Shown: positions 31,961 to 42,971 of the stretch, piece by piece
Position numbering within the stretch: the first letter of the stretch is position 1
How the letters are laid out: every line of letters begins with the position of its first letter
Source of the DNA: Allolobophora icterica
Lineage: Eukaryota; Annelida; Clitellata; Crassiclitellata; Lumbricidae
Reading direction: 5' to 3'
Assembly (NCBI GenBank): GCA_963556255.1
Contig: OY744613.1
Span: 45,062,791 to 45,126,790, forward strand
DNA length: 64,000 nucleotides
Position numbers and translations under genes: made by a program
Notes under the pieces: generated by a model
What the model was told of the DNA's origin: nothing
What the model saw: only the letters and a program-made list of their open reading frames with translations
Databases searched by the model: none

Positions 31961-32723
31961 GAATATTATCACGTCAACAACCCCACCCACGTTCACAGTC
32001 ACACATTTTACCTCAGTATGACATTATCGCTCTCTACTTTGTTGCACAATTTTACAATATTGCCCAGTAATTTGTTTCATACACCACTGGATCATTACCA
32101 ATTTTTCACGAGTCTGAACATCTGGCATCAACCATTGCCTTCCATCTATAATGGCTGAAAACGACAACAAATTTTCAGATGCAGACCTCAATCAATAACA
32201 CAGCGAAGATAATGTATACAGCACAGTTACTGTACGGATGCAATTTTTTTTCCAATACACTATTCATTATCCGTGGTCAAGCCTGAAAAACCCTTGCTTT
32301 GTCAGTAAAGTTAATTTGCGAGACATCTGATTAGTCATTTTTTAATAAAATTTCAATATGAATACTTTGCAAATTTATAAGCTGTTACCAATAAAACGGC
32401 AAGTCTTCATGAACAGTTTCGCTAAGTATTTCATTTTCAAAATAGCGCTCTGGAAAATACATGCCTTTGATAGAATAATGTGAGAGGTTGTGCACATTGA
32501 ATATTATGCAAGTGTCATATATATTACATTTATTCATGCAGTTCATTTATAAAAAAATGCAGCTTCAAGTGTTTCATTCTAAGATCGAACAAAGAATGAG
32601 AGTTTGTATGATTTGAAACAAAAGAACAAATAACTGGAAAATGTAGTGTATACTGTTTGTAGTGTCACAGTTGATCGTCTGAAGATTTAAACTTTACAAA
32701 AGACGTCATTCTTCAACACAGAA
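31961..32723. other. Region downstream of ZNF D
   Basis: No gene. TTTATT at 32529-32534 (AATAAA on minus, about 190 bases past the stop) is a reasonable poly(A) signal for ZNF D. Confidence 0.4.
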
Positions 32724-34244
32724 TCAACTTGAAAGACGTTCCCCAAATAGGTCAACAAATGTGTCTTTCTTTGGAGTATCACGGTGATGAAAACAATGTT
32801 CTACCAACTCCTTTTCCATTCCAAACATTTCATCACATATTCCACAGCCATATGTTCTCGAAAGCAAACCATTTCTAACTGTTAAATTATCGCCAGAATG
32901 TTGTCTTTTATCCACACATGGTTTCTTACTCGAGACACTTTCTGCTACTGACAACTCTTGTCCAACAAAACACTTGTCATCGGTTGTGGAAATATTGAGT
33001 CGCTCATGTAGATTTCTTTCAAGGCATCTGTCTCTGTTACTCTCCACAATGCTTTGACGTGAGATATGCTTGAACTTGTATACTTGTTCTGCATTGTGGC
33101 TTTTTAGATGGTATTTGAGACTACTAGACTGCGTAAAAGCTTTTACACATAAATTACACTTGTATGGTTTTTCATTAGTATGTGTTCTCAAATGCCTTTT
33201 CGCGTCATGGCTCTGTGCAAATGATTTTTGACATAAATGGCATTTGTGTAGTTTTTCTACCATGTGTCTTTTTGAATGAAGTTCCAGATCCTCCTCTCTT
33301 GCAAATGCCTTGTGACATAAGTGACAGTTGTATGGCTTTTCTGTAGAGTGGGTTTTTCGGTGAGTTTCTAGAACACTGTTCTTTGCAAATGCTTTGTTAC
33401 ACAATTTACATTTGTATGGTTTTTGTCCACTGTGGACCAGCATATGATAATGAAGCATGCTCTTGCGTGAGAGTGATTTGTCACAAACACTGCACTTGTA
33501 TGGCTTTTCTCCAGTGTGTGTTCTTGCATGACTTCGAACATAACGCTTCTGAGAAAATGTTTTGCAACATAAATTGCACTTGAATGGTTTTTCTCCAGTG
33601 TGGATTTTTATATGGTGTTTCAGAACACTCCTCTCTGTGAAACATTTGTTACAAATATGACAAATATATGGCTTTTCTCCAGTGTGGGTCCTTGAATGAA
33701 GTTTTAGTGTCTGCTGCTTTGTAAATGCTTTATGACATAAATTGCACTTGTATGGTTTTTCTCCAGTGTGTATTCTCAAATGAATTCTTAGATTATCCTT
33801 GTGTGCAAATGTTTTGGGACATAAAATGCACATGTACGGTTTTTCTCCAGTGTGGATTCTTGTATGGAGTTTCAAATGACTCTTTTGTCCAAAACTTTTC
33901 TCACACGAATTGCAACTGTATGGCTTTTCTCCAGTGTGGGTTCTTCTATGGTTATCAAGAAGACTCTTATATGCAAAAGCACTGTGACATAAATTGCACT
34001 TGAATGGCTTTTCTCCAGTATGGATTCTTTTATGGCATTCCAGAGCACTTCTCTGTCCAAAGATTTTGTTACATAAATTACAACTGTATGGTTTTCCTCC
34101 AGTGTGGGTTCTTAAATGATTTTTTAGAGTACTTTTATGTGCAAATGTTTTTGGACATAAATTGCACTTGTATGGCTTGTCTCTAGTATGAATTTCTGTA
34201 TGAATTTCCATTTTCCTTTTTCGTGCAAATGCTTTGTCATACAA
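32724..34244 (-). CDS. C2H2 zinc-finger protein D (5' end decayed)
   Basis: About 506 codons open. A first unit has lost its second Cys (CNLYDKAF); 13 canonical C2H2 fingers with mostly HTGEKP linkers follow. After them come a short spacer ([10 protein letters not shown]...) and the terminal finger [10 protein letters not shown]...EHCFHH, then an extra tail (about 20 residues, [12 protein letters not shown]) that resembles the end of gene E (DDFAELFENN) and is absent in B, C, F and G. The first in-frame ATG is at 34211 (MEIHTEIHT). Upstream the frame has stops in two more finger units and in a degraded copy of the family's N-terminal block. So either translation starts internally or this is a young pseudogene. 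D and E form a separate branch of the family. Confidence 0.75.
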   Translation of the reverse strand: MYDKAFARKRKMEIHTEIHTRDKPYKCNLCPKTFAHKSTLKNHLRTHTGGKPYSCNLCNKIFGQRSALECHKRIHTGEKPFKCNLCHSAFAYKSLLDNHRRTHTGEKPYSCNSCEKSFGQKSHLKLHTRIHTGEKPYMCILCPKTFAHKDNLRIHLRIHTGEKPYKCNLCHKAFTKQQTLKLHSRTHTGEKPYICHICNKCFTERSVLKHHIKIHTGEKPFKCNLCCKTFSQKRYVRSHARTHTGEKPYKCSVCDKSLSRKSMLHYHMLVHSGQKPYKCKLCNKAFAKNSVLETHRKTHSTEKPYNCHLCHKAFAREEDLELHSKRHMVEKLHKCHLCQKSFAQSHDAKRHLRTHTNEKPYKCNLCVKAFTQSSSLKYHLKSHNAEQVYKFKHISRQSIVESNRDRCLERNLHERLNISTTDDKCFVGQELSVAESVSSKKPCVDKRQHSGDNLTVRNGLLSRTYGCGICDEMFGMEKELVEHCFHHRDTPKKDTFVDLFGERLSS

Positions 34245-34475
34245 ATTGCACTTGTATGGTTTTATTCCAGTGTTCGTCTTTATATGGCATTCCAGATGAC
34301 TGCTATATCCTACTGCTATTATAAGTTGATTATACTAGTATGGCGTTTCTCAAGTGTGGATTCTGGTATGAAAATTGAGTTTTGAAATTACTATGGTGGA
34401 TGGTACTTAGAATTTGTTGCAAAAATCCATATCCAAATTGTTCTTCTCAACATCAGTTCTTCCTGGAATCTATAG
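34245..34475 (-). pseudogene. Decayed N-terminal part of ZNF D
   Basis: The minus strand shows a possible acceptor (GCTCTATAG at about 34484), then TIWIWIFATNSK, which aligns with the family block TDIKTWMQTFARNSDL. Stops TAG TAA follow, then two finger units broken by TGA and TAG (RIHT*ETPY*). This supports loss of the original start of D. Confidence 0.6.
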
Positions 34476-34479
34476 AGCT

Positions 34480-35690
34480 TCAACAGAAAAAAATATGCAA
34501 CTTGTATTTTACCAATTAGCTACTAGAGATGAGTATATTGGGATTTGTTATATCCTATTCGTACTCTTGATCTAGATATCTACGGCACTCAAAAAAGCGA
34601 AGTGGCGGGTACCACCTTATTCACAGGCGTTACTCGAAAGAAAATCGATAGGCAGGCAGGGTAAAAATCGATCTAAGGTCAAGTCTCAAAGGGTCAGGCA
34701 GGTAGAAAGTCAGATGGCTATGGTGGATGGTGTTTCGAATTGAAGCTTCGAGGTAGTTAAGGGGATGAGGGGCTTAAGCATTGTAAATTTTGAATGAAAG
34801 ACCTGTGGAGAGATAGCAAGAGGTGAGTTTTACGCTATAATACTGCAGTGGACAGAAATACCAAAAATTCTTAGATTTTAAAAATACGATTATCACAGAA
34901 CAGCATGCCATAAATAAAAGTATGTAGCCTAAATGTCTATGTATCTAGAAATTGCATATAGGCTTAGTGTGTTTAGTTATCATACACTATCCTTTTCCTA
35001 CGGTCTTGGCGTTTCGCAGTAATTGACACGAGTTTGCCTTCAATTTTCATATTTGACACAACTTTCTTGTGAATTCATACTTATAGCCATTTTGGCCTTG
35101 GAAGAGTCCATCTCCACTAAGTGGAGGAAAGGTTCTGATTGACTGTCACGGTGGGAGGCGAGGACCGACGTTTAAATGGCAACAACTGCCTATAAGAAAA
35201 TGTAAATGTAAACGATTTTCAATGGACACTGATGACATCGACCTGCTCCTATGCCGAACAGAAGTGAGCTTATTAGACTACGTATGACAGAATATTCACG
35301 GATTAATTCAAATTGATAAAAATCGTAATCAGGGTATCGATCATCGTTACATATACTGCGTCATTAGTTTCACAGAAATTTTTACATTTATTAAAGTCGT
35401 TAACCTTCAATTTCCATAAGTCGCACAGATTGTCATGTAGAAATGAAATTTATACATCATCTGCCTCACTGAATAGTAGAAAGAATATTAGTAAGTCACG
35501 CATTTTTCATCTGGCACGTTCATCAAAATGGCGTTGACAAGGAAGATCATTTATCCAATACAGGTTGGACTATCAATTTCTCTGCCCTCTATCGATGAAT
35601 AGAAACTACTTCGAGAATAGTTCAACGCTACAATTCTTCAATATTAGTGTGACTTGCAATTTTTATTGTGTACGTGTGACACCTTTAGTG
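34480..35690. other. Noncoding stretch
   Basis: No open frame of note. Contains a CGATAGGCAGGCAGGGTAAA block near 34647 and no recognisable repeats. Could include unrecognised first-exon sequence. Confidence 0.35.
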
Positions 35691-35699
35691 CAGTCCACA

Positions 35700-35945
35700 C
35701 TAAAGCGGAAAGCATTAATGCAAGTTCTGTAATGTTCTCTTGCAGTGTCGAAGATATAGAGATGGAAGCAATAGCGACAGCCAAGAAAACAACAAAAATG
35801 TAGGCTAAATGTTGTAAAAACATAATTTATTCGGTGACACTTGGAATAACAAGATTGATGAAAGAACCCATGCTCAATAAGTCATACAAGTTCAATTTAT
35901 GCCAAAAATCGCCTGCTCAGAAATGTTACAATGAATGCCATGACC
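35700..35945 (+). pseudogene. Fragment duplicated from the 5' end of ZNF A
   Basis: Plus strand: TAATGCAAGTTCTGTAATG, an acceptor TCTCTTGCAG, ATGGAAGCA, an in-frame TAG, then GTGACACTTGGAATAAC and a unit reading KSYKFNLCQKSPAQKCYNEC. It matches the A locus at 4460-4200 (minus), where the protein reads KSYQCNLCQNSPAQKCHQEY, including part of the upstream intron. A two-base loss shifts the frame, and similarity stops after one finger unit. Confidence 0.75.
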
Positions 35946-36244
35946 TTCTAGCCTATAGCCTAATACATAATAATTTCTTATTTTACAGAACAGAATTATG
36001 CCATTTGATGAAATGTTTAGCTTGGTCCTCTTTTTAGATGCATATAGGTTAGTTTTAATTCAAAGAAACCGGGTACATGATCCGTGCCTAACTCCTTAGC
36101 ATGTATGTAGGCCTAATCTTTGGATATGTTATACACAATGTAGGCCTAGGCCTACATGCATGAATACGTACATAGATGCATACACACATACATACGGACT
36201 TGGCTATTGCACTGCGGACTCGGTTATTGCATTTAAGAAGAAAC
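35946..36244. other. Noncoding stretch
   Basis: TAGGCCTA words at 36108 and 36141 (one doubled). Nothing else recognised. Confidence 0.35.
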
Positions 36245-36572
36245 TTAACCCTTATACGGTAACGGTTTTGGTTACAGTTTTCGGTAACCGGGGGTAAAAA
36301 ATTACCCCCAATTTATTTTCGTCAAATCTAGGGAAATGTTTAACCAATTTTGGTCATGTTTAATTTATCTGATAGACAAGGACAATAGACAACATTATTG
36401 AATGTAATGTATAAGAAATCTTGAATTAAAATGACGACTCGTTCCAATCTGGCTGTCTAAAGCGAAAGTAGTAATAAGTTGTGAGTCAATGCTACCATGC
36501 TACCAGTTTCAGATACTAATCACTGAAGCCAAATGCTGTGTCGTAGTGTTGATTGAAATAACTAACTGCAAG

Positions 36573-36813
36573 CAGTGGCGGCGATCTTGTTTGACAGGTG
36601 GGGGGGACATTTTGGAACTGGTCTGGTGAAAAAAGAGTTTTGAACTGATCTGGTGAAAAAAGAGGTCAACAAATTTTTTTCGCGCGTCAATTTTATGACC
36701 TTTTTTGGGGTTTCCTCAAAATTTGGGGGGGGGTCCGATGTATGGCGTGTCCCCCCACTCTTAAAGGTGGGGGGTATTGTCCCCCTCGACCCCCCCCGGG
36801 ATCGCCGCCCATG
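36573..36813. mobile_element. hAT-type MITE, 241 bp, nested in piggyBac
   Basis: 8-bp direct repeats ACTGCAAG at 36565-36572 and 36814-36821. Ends CAGTGGCGGCGATC and, inverted, CATGGGCGGCGATC. The interior has G-rich and C-rich stretches able to pair (GGGGGGGACATT, TGTCCCCC). Confidence 0.88.
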
Positions 36814-36999
36814 ACTGCAAGCAATAACAAGCGGCTGTGCTGTGCTGTAATAGTCAGTAACTAATGACGTTTACAAAATTTCACTTGACAAAACTGACAA
36901 AATAGAAACATTCAGTGACAAGTACACCCGTAATAGTTTTACTACAGTTTCAGTGGGCATCTTATGCATTCGTATGATATACGTTTTTGTCCATGCTTT

Positions 37000-37480
37000 C
37001 CGCATACAAAGTGATTACATTTGGTACAGCGGTGTTCGACTTTGTGATCAATCTGTCGAGGGCAACTCTGGCAGCTACCTCTTTTCTTAGTAGCGGTTGG
37101 AACTTGATCAACCGCTGGCTCAACTCCAATTGCTAACAGTGCTCGAGAGACTGATGGCTGATGACATGTATGTCCGCCGTTACGGAACGGTGCGTGATAA
37201 GCGGTCTGATTAGCTCATGACCAACTTCCAGCAGGAACACACTGCACTTGTCCAAACGTACTGAATGTGCGTGATCTCGCAATTTTGGATTCTGCAATTT
37301 CCATATGACATAGGCCTACGCGTTGAACGTTGCTGCATCAACCAAGAAATAGAAGAGACGCATTGGCCATCTTCTGGTCTTGCGACTGCAAGTATATCCC
37401 TTAGTTTCCTGGTCGAATGAGTCCACGGCGCCTTTTGTGGCGTTGTAATCAAGAATTGCGTATGGCTTCTTCGATTCACT
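37000..37480 (-). pseudogene. piggyBac transposase C-terminal remnant
   Basis: Minus-strand blocks with frame changes: a LDYNATKGAVDSFDQ-like segment (37390-37480), then KTRRWPM and FYFLVDAATFNAYVL-like segments. These correspond to the piggyBac motif NxTKGGVDxxDQ (third catalytic Asp) and the helix after it. Further left (37000-37100) Cys codons fit the C-terminal Cys-rich domain. Frameshifts make it inactive. Confidence 0.7.
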
Positions 37481-37755
37481 CAGCAAGTCAACACCAGGTC
37501 CTGGCTACTATGTTTACAAATACATAGTGCAGAAATGATCTATCCAGTACCGGAATATAAAACCTTATTCTTCATAGTAGTCTGCCGCTAGGTGCCAGCG
37601 CAATGTGGCACAGCTGAAAACGACATTGTGAAGAAAAAAACATATCTAAGAAAAGTCACAAAAGCAAAAGTCTTTTTTGTTTTATTCAAAAGAAGCGTAC
37701 GAAAAAAAGTAGACTGGGGTTATTTTATACCCCCCGGTTACCGTACAAGGGTTAA

Positions 37756-37947
37756 CAAACTTGGATATTAGAACGAGGTGCAATTGCGAGGAGGATTGAT
37801 AGAGTGGCTCTGACACAGATGCAAGTCTTCTGAACCACTTAAAAACCTGCTATGTAATGTTATACACTAGATTTTCGTATCGATGTCGAAGAGAACATTC
37901 AAAACTAATAATTAATAAATAATTAGAAGTTCTTTTGCAACAGTAAC
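37756..37947. other. Spacer between two piggyBac elements
   Basis: Fewer than 200 bases separate the two TTAA-flanked elements. No other feature. Confidence 0.4.
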
Positions 37948-37951
37948 TTAA

Positions 37952-38773
37952 CCCTCGGTGGCACCCCTTTTTGAAAAACACGTTTCAGTACCCCTGGGGG
38001 TCAAAAGGACCCCCACTATTTTAAGCATGTTTTGAGTGTAATATTTCCAATGAAACAACTAATGCACAATATCAACATAGTAGATATAATATCTGAAGTC
38101 ATAGCATCCAAATTATAATATATCATAAGAAGATATAGGTCTGTGGTTCGTATCGATCTTCTTGACAAGGAAGCGTGTTCGAAAATATTCAATTAGTCGT
38201 CCTTGCATGTATCGCACACGAATGATTTCGCTGCATGATTTCCGCAAACGAACTGCTGACACTTACTGCATCTATAAGTATTTTCTTCAATGAAGTCACT
38301 ACCACTGGCCACAGAATTGATAACATCCAACACAGTGTCCACGGGTTCGTGTTCATCAACGCTGTAAAGGTCCGTGTCATCATCGTCATGAGCATCTCCG
38401 GCTATGTCTATATCTTCATCTGACGGCTGTACATTTTGTACTTCCAACTGATCTTCTTCATCACTTGATGGATCTGAACCATCACTCAAGTCAGATACGT
38501 CGTTTTCATTGTCTAACCACTCATTAATATGTTTCATCACCGCGCTATGCGAATAGGTCGCCATGTTTGCACTACTATTTGTTTACTTTCTCTGTCAAAC
38601 ACCAACGCTGGTTCCCTGCTTCAAGAATGACGTACTAAATTGAATGAATCTGTTGAGCAGAAACATAGAATCAATGTCTTAGAAGTTAATACGCATGCAT
38701 TGCATAGTTGAGGAAATATATAATAAGAAATATATGTGGGGGTCAAAAATACCCCCAGGGGTACTTCAGAGGG
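37952..38773 (-). mobile_element. Internally deleted piggyBac element, 822 bp
   Basis: TTAA at 37948-37951 and 38774-38777. Inverted ends CCCTCGGTGGCACCCC and CCCTCTGAAGTACCCC, then GGGGGTC-rich subterminal words. It encodes one small open frame on the minus strand made from both ends of a transposase. Confidence 0.85.
38193..38564 (-). CDS. Deleted piggyBac transposase: acidic N-end joined to Cys-rich C-end
   Basis: 123 codons, ATG to stop, fully open. Residues 1-95 are strongly acidic (DLSDGSDPSSDEEDQ, DDDDTDLYS), typical of piggyBac transposase N-termini. Residues 99-121 form a C-terminal Cys/His cluster (RCSKCQQFVCGNHAA...CDTC) like the piggyBac Cys-rich DNA-binding domain. The catalytic DDE core is missing. 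Such a product could still bind element ends, so a repressor role is conceivable but only inferred. The intact frame may be chance after a recent deletion. Confidence 0.7.
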   Translation of the reverse strand: MATYSHSAVMKHINEWLDNENDVSDLSDGSDPSSDEEDQLEVQNVQPSDEDIDIAGDAHDDDDTDLYSVDEHEPVDTVLDVINSVASGSDFIEENTYRCSKCQQFVCGNHAAKSFVCDTCKDD

Positions 38774-38777
38774 TTAA

Positions 38778-39297
38778 CCATTCTGTCACTGAGTTGAGAT
38801 TGGGGCTTTTGCAGTGGGAAGTAGGTTATTCGCTAGATGTCAGGATAGTCGGTTATCTCACACTTTTAGTTGAAGAAGGGTTCTTCTGCGTAGAGCCATT
38901 TTAAGTGCAGGACAAAGAAAACTTTTAAAATAGCGCGACAGCCATATTGAAATAAAAAAAATTCATCTTCAGGTTTGAAATAAAAATAACATCTCGCTAG
39001 TTTGCATATCAAGGAGTATTACTTTGACATGGCTGTTTTAGGCTCTGCAAATTCTAATTTAAACAGGCGTTGGTGAGCAGTAGAGCTCTTTCTAAAAAAT
39101 CAGTTTAAGCTAGCATTTTGATTATTTTTTTATCTCCCCAGTCCTGTGTTGTGTCGTAAATCGTAATTAGGATTTTATATAGCGCAAATTTATAATCCCC
39201 TTAAGATGACCTGATGGGTCAGTGGTTCCAATGTTACGACTTTCCATTTTTAGGGTCTGGTAAGTATCCTGGTGTATAATTGTTGTGGTTATTTTCC
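38778..39297. other. Noncoding stretch
   Basis: No gene or known element recognised. Mildly AT-rich. Confidence 0.35.
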
Positions 39298-39480
39298 TGA
39301 ATGTAAGTAAGTAAGTGACTATATTCTTTATTATACCACCTGCAAACGCACCGTGGTTAACAATACAGGTTATAGGCCATACAGATAGATGCATAAGAAA
39401 CTTATAAAAATAATAGCATACAGAAAGATAGAAAGATAGAATGATGCATCCTCTTGTAGGAAGCGTTACATTCTCATATA
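39298..39480 (-). mobile_element. LINE 3' end with (TTAC)n tail, second copy
   Basis: On the minus strand TATAATAAAGAATATAG is followed by CACTTACTTACTTAC; it matches the retroposon end at 9474. The left part has GATAGAAAGATAGAA runs. Noncoding. Confidence 0.6.
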
Positions 39481-39876
39481 ATGAGCCTTAATAAACTATA
39501 AACATTTCTCTCTCTTTCGTTGCATCTCCTTTGCTTATTGAAACAAAATGATCTTCTTTAAGTCTCACAGTGTCAAGGCTATTCATGTCTTTCTTTTAAA
39601 TCTTGTCTACATGTTCCCAAAGCTCATGTGCATCTGCTGCTGTTTAAGAAATTCCTGGCCACATTTCAGACACCAGAATTTTGACAATAATCTAGTAGTT
39701 AGCATGAGGTTTGGGGTTCAAATCCCATCAGGGCAGAATTTGTTTTGAGATTTTTGCTTCTTCTTTGCCTCTAATAATCAACCAAGCTATTGAGGAAGTA
39801 TGGGACAGTGTGTGCGAAAACTGTTAACCCGGCCTCCTATGACTGAGGCAAAAGAAAGTAGGAGTCTAACAACAAT

Positions 39877-40122
<246 letters not shown>

Positions 40123-40466
40123 TTGACTTATAAGCACACGCTGCTGAGGCGATATCACATTCAGAGAGGTAATTTGTATTTGGTTATTTCTACCAGGTTC
40201 TTCTACAGGTTCATCCACCTGACGTGTTCATTAAAGGTACAGTCGGCTATTCTGTATGTATGTATGTTTCCATGCATGTATGTATATTGGGTGTATATAC
40301 GTTCGCATATATGTAAATATGCATATATATTTAATGTTTATATATCTATGCATTGCGCATACGTATGTGTGTCTGACTGTATGTATTGTGTTGTGAATCG
40401 ATGTTTCTTTAGCTATATTTAGCTGTTAGTGTTCTTGTAAATAATCAGCTCTTGTTAAGCTATGCA

Positions 40467-40686
40467 CATAGGCGTAATTTGTGTGGGGTACGAGGGGTAC
40501 CCGTACCCCCCACTTTTTGGACTGGGTACGGTTTTTGGACTGAGGGGTACTGTACCCCCCACTTTTTTTTAACAATGAAAATGAATATTTTGTTACTGTG
40601 CCTTCCCAGAGATCGCAGTCTCAGCCTTGCTTCGTGTATGTAGGAAATTGGTATCCCCAACTTTTCAGACCAAAGTTACGCTCCTG
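40467..40686. mobile_element. hAT-type MITE, 220 bp
   Basis: 8-bp direct repeats GCTATGCA at 40459-40466 and 40687-40694. Ends CATAGGCGTAATTTG and, inverted, CAGGAGCGTAACTTTG. Interior has inverted GGGGTAC/GTACCCC words. Confidence 0.88.
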
Positions 40687-40937
40687 GCTATGCAATGTAA
40701 TTTATATGCAGATGCAAATAAGGTTACTTGCCTAATTATTTACTTACCTAAATGTGTGTATATGTGTATGCATGCGGTATGCATGTGTGTTTGTTTGATT
40801 GTATATGTTCATGTTTGTTGATGTGTAATATTACTAACCCGAAAACCCTAAAATAGATACTTGTAGTTCCTGATATAGGCCTACTCAGGGATGGTAAAAT
40901 TACCACAGGTTGCGGAATAGGTAGTATGGTTCAAAAA

Positions 40938-41163
40938 CTCCTCCTCCTCTTTTTCTTCTTCTTCTTCTTCTCCTTCTTCTCCTTCTCCTCCTTCTCCTCC
41001 TCCTCCTCCTCCTATATTCCTCTTCCTCTCCTCCTCCTCCTCCTCCTCTTCCTCTTCCTCTTCCTCTCCTCCTCCTCCTCCTCCTCCTCCTCCTCCTCCT
41101 CCTCCTCCTCCTCCTCCTTCTTCTTCTTCTTCTTTAAGAAGAAGAAGAAGAAGAAGAAGAAGT
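40938..41163. repeat. CTC/CTT tract ending in a TTC-GAA palindrome
   Basis: About 200 bases of pure pyrimidine (CTT and CTC triplets), then (TTC)n switching at TTTAAGAAG to (GAA)n. The end can fold as a hairpin and the tract could form triplex DNA. Confidence 0.92.
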
Positions 41164-41659
41164 ACCGTATTTAATCCACTACCAGGTGGTCAATATGATA
41201 CTTGAAGACTCTGAAGTTAATAAATGCAAATAGTTAACACTGCAGAATGCGAAGAATCATAGCTATGGAATTTAATGAAAATTAACAAATGTTTTAGAAT
41301 TAACATATGTGTAGTATTTGATATGATATCAAATATGATATTTGGATAATTATTTTTGGAATTACTGTGGTAAATTTCTACTTTTAGATGAAGAGAAAAG
41401 ATGACGCTCTTTGAACAACAATAACTTTCATTGAAAGAAATAAAAGAGTGATATCAAAAAGGAATGTGAAAATTTATACCCAAGCAATTAAATGAGAAAA
41501 CCATAAAAAACAAAATTGTTTAATAAACTCTATAAGACATTTAATAAGAAACACCAGTACAACAAACACAGCAAGTCTCTTAACGGTGTGTGTCGTGAAT
41601 GAAGAGCAAAGATTTTGCCTGTCGGGACCAACACAGGATTGCAAAAAGGAACAAGTAGA
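41164..41659. other. Upstream region of ZNF E
   Basis: AT-rich; no first exon or CRE-like site like those of B, F and G was recognised. Confidence 0.35.
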
Positions 41660-42404
41660 GATATGACATCACAGAAAACAATAAAAAAACATTCAAGTGC
41701 AATTTATGTGGAAAAGAATTTTCACGATGTTTTGAGCCACACACCCACCCGAAAATTCACACTGGAGAAAAGCGCACAAGTGACGGAACATTCTGATCTG
41801 AATCTAATCTAAGGAGACATAAACGACTACTTCCAAGAGAAAAACCATACAAATGCCCACATCGTGATAAAACATTTTCACAATCTTATGAAGAATCATA
41901 CGAGAATCCACGCTGGAGTTAAACCATGCAGATGAGAACTATGCGGAAAAGCATTTAAAAGAAGTGATCAACTAAGAAGAAGAAGAAAAAGAGCAGTCCC
42001 TTAAGCTAGCTATCTCGCACTCATAGTATGAAGTGTTAGCGACTTCATTTTCTTAGCCAGTCCTCTCCCACGCCGTCTTGTCTTCCTACCGACAGTGTAT
42101 TGTTCGTGAACTCATTATAGCCGAGTTGTCTAAGGGCACGGATGGAACAGAAAGCTTGAACCAAATTTCTGCCGTATTGCGAATTTGAACATCAGATCCT
42201 TCATTTGACAGATCAGTACACAAAGCACTGCACTATCAAGCACCCCGTAAACTACCATACAGAAGCTCACGCTATGGAAAAGCCACACAAATTCGAGTTA
42301 TGTGACAAAGCGTTTAAAACTTCTTCAGATGTTGAGGAACACAAACGAAAGCATACAGGGGAAAAGCCACACAAATGCAAGTTATGTGACAAGGCATTTA
42401 CAAC
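41660..42404 (+). pseudogene. ZNF E, decayed 5' part
   Basis: Plus-strand finger units broken by frameshifts: FKCNLCGKEFSR-like wording at 41690, PYKCPHRDKTFSQS-like at 41850, and CRELCGKAFKRSDQL-like at 41930. A foreign piece of about 200 bases (41985-42190) with a tRNA-like word (AGCCGAGTTGTCTAAGG) follows. Two good units then come ([27 protein letters not shown]) before the hAT insertion at 42405. Confidence 0.65.
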
Positions 42405-42842
42405 TAGGGCTGTGCCGAATAGTGATTATCACTATTCGGGCCGAATACGAATAATTGGACCAACTATTCGGCCGAATACGAATACGAATAGTGTACAAAA
42501 TAGGTCCACCGACAACATTCAAAATTTCAAATGTAAGCAAAAGTTTCAGTTCAGTAAATTTAATACAGAAACTAAAAGTTAACAGTTATCTACTTGTAAT
42601 TTTTGCATCCTTCTGCCAGCCTGTGTAAACTAGGAATGGAACTAATTTAACTAAACTTAGAAATTGTCACTTACTTAGCGTTCACTCCACTCGCTATAAC
42701 AGCCGCATATGCAGAAACAGATGTCACGTGACCATTATTCGTATTCGGTCCGACCGCTACTATTCGGCCGAATACCGAATAGCTATTTGGCTCACTATTC
42801 GGCCCCGAAGCGAATACGAAGCGAATATTCGGTACAGCCCTA
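42405..42842. mobile_element. hAT-type MITE, 438 bp, splitting ZNF E
   Basis: 8-bp direct repeats TTTACAAC at 42397-42404 and 42843-42850. Ends TAGGGCTGTGCCGAATA and, inverted, TAGGGCTGTACCGAATA, with many CGAATA/TATTCG subterminal words. Removing the element and one repeat joins finger codons in frame (KAFTT then SSKLNNHERVH), which confirms the boundaries. Confidence 0.93.
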
Positions 42843-42971
42843 TTTACAACGTCTTCTAAACTGAATAACCATGAGAGGGTCCACAGTGGAGAAAGACCAT
42901 ACAAGTGTGAACTATGTGGAAAAGCGTTTGCAAGAAGTGATAAACTAAACTACCATAAAAAAATTCACACT

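Larger units (their letters stand above)
36249..37751 (-). mobile_element. piggyBac element with transposase remnant
   Basis: TTAA at 36245-36248 and 37752-37755. Inverted ends CCCTTATACGGTAAC and CCCTTGTACGGTAAC, each followed inside by a GGTAACCGGGGG-type word. About 1.5 kb. It carries minus-strand transposase remnants and is itself interrupted by a hAT-type MITE at 36573-36813. Confidence 0.88.

Noticed and set aside
39690..39735. tRNA-like B box (GGTTCAAATCCC)
   Set aside because: No convincing A box or cloverleaf; could be a SINE relic but support is too weak.
42118..42200. tRNA-Leu/Ser-like start (AGCCGAGTTGTCTAAGG)
   Set aside because: No paired acceptor stem and a poor B box; perhaps a SINE head, not called as tRNA.
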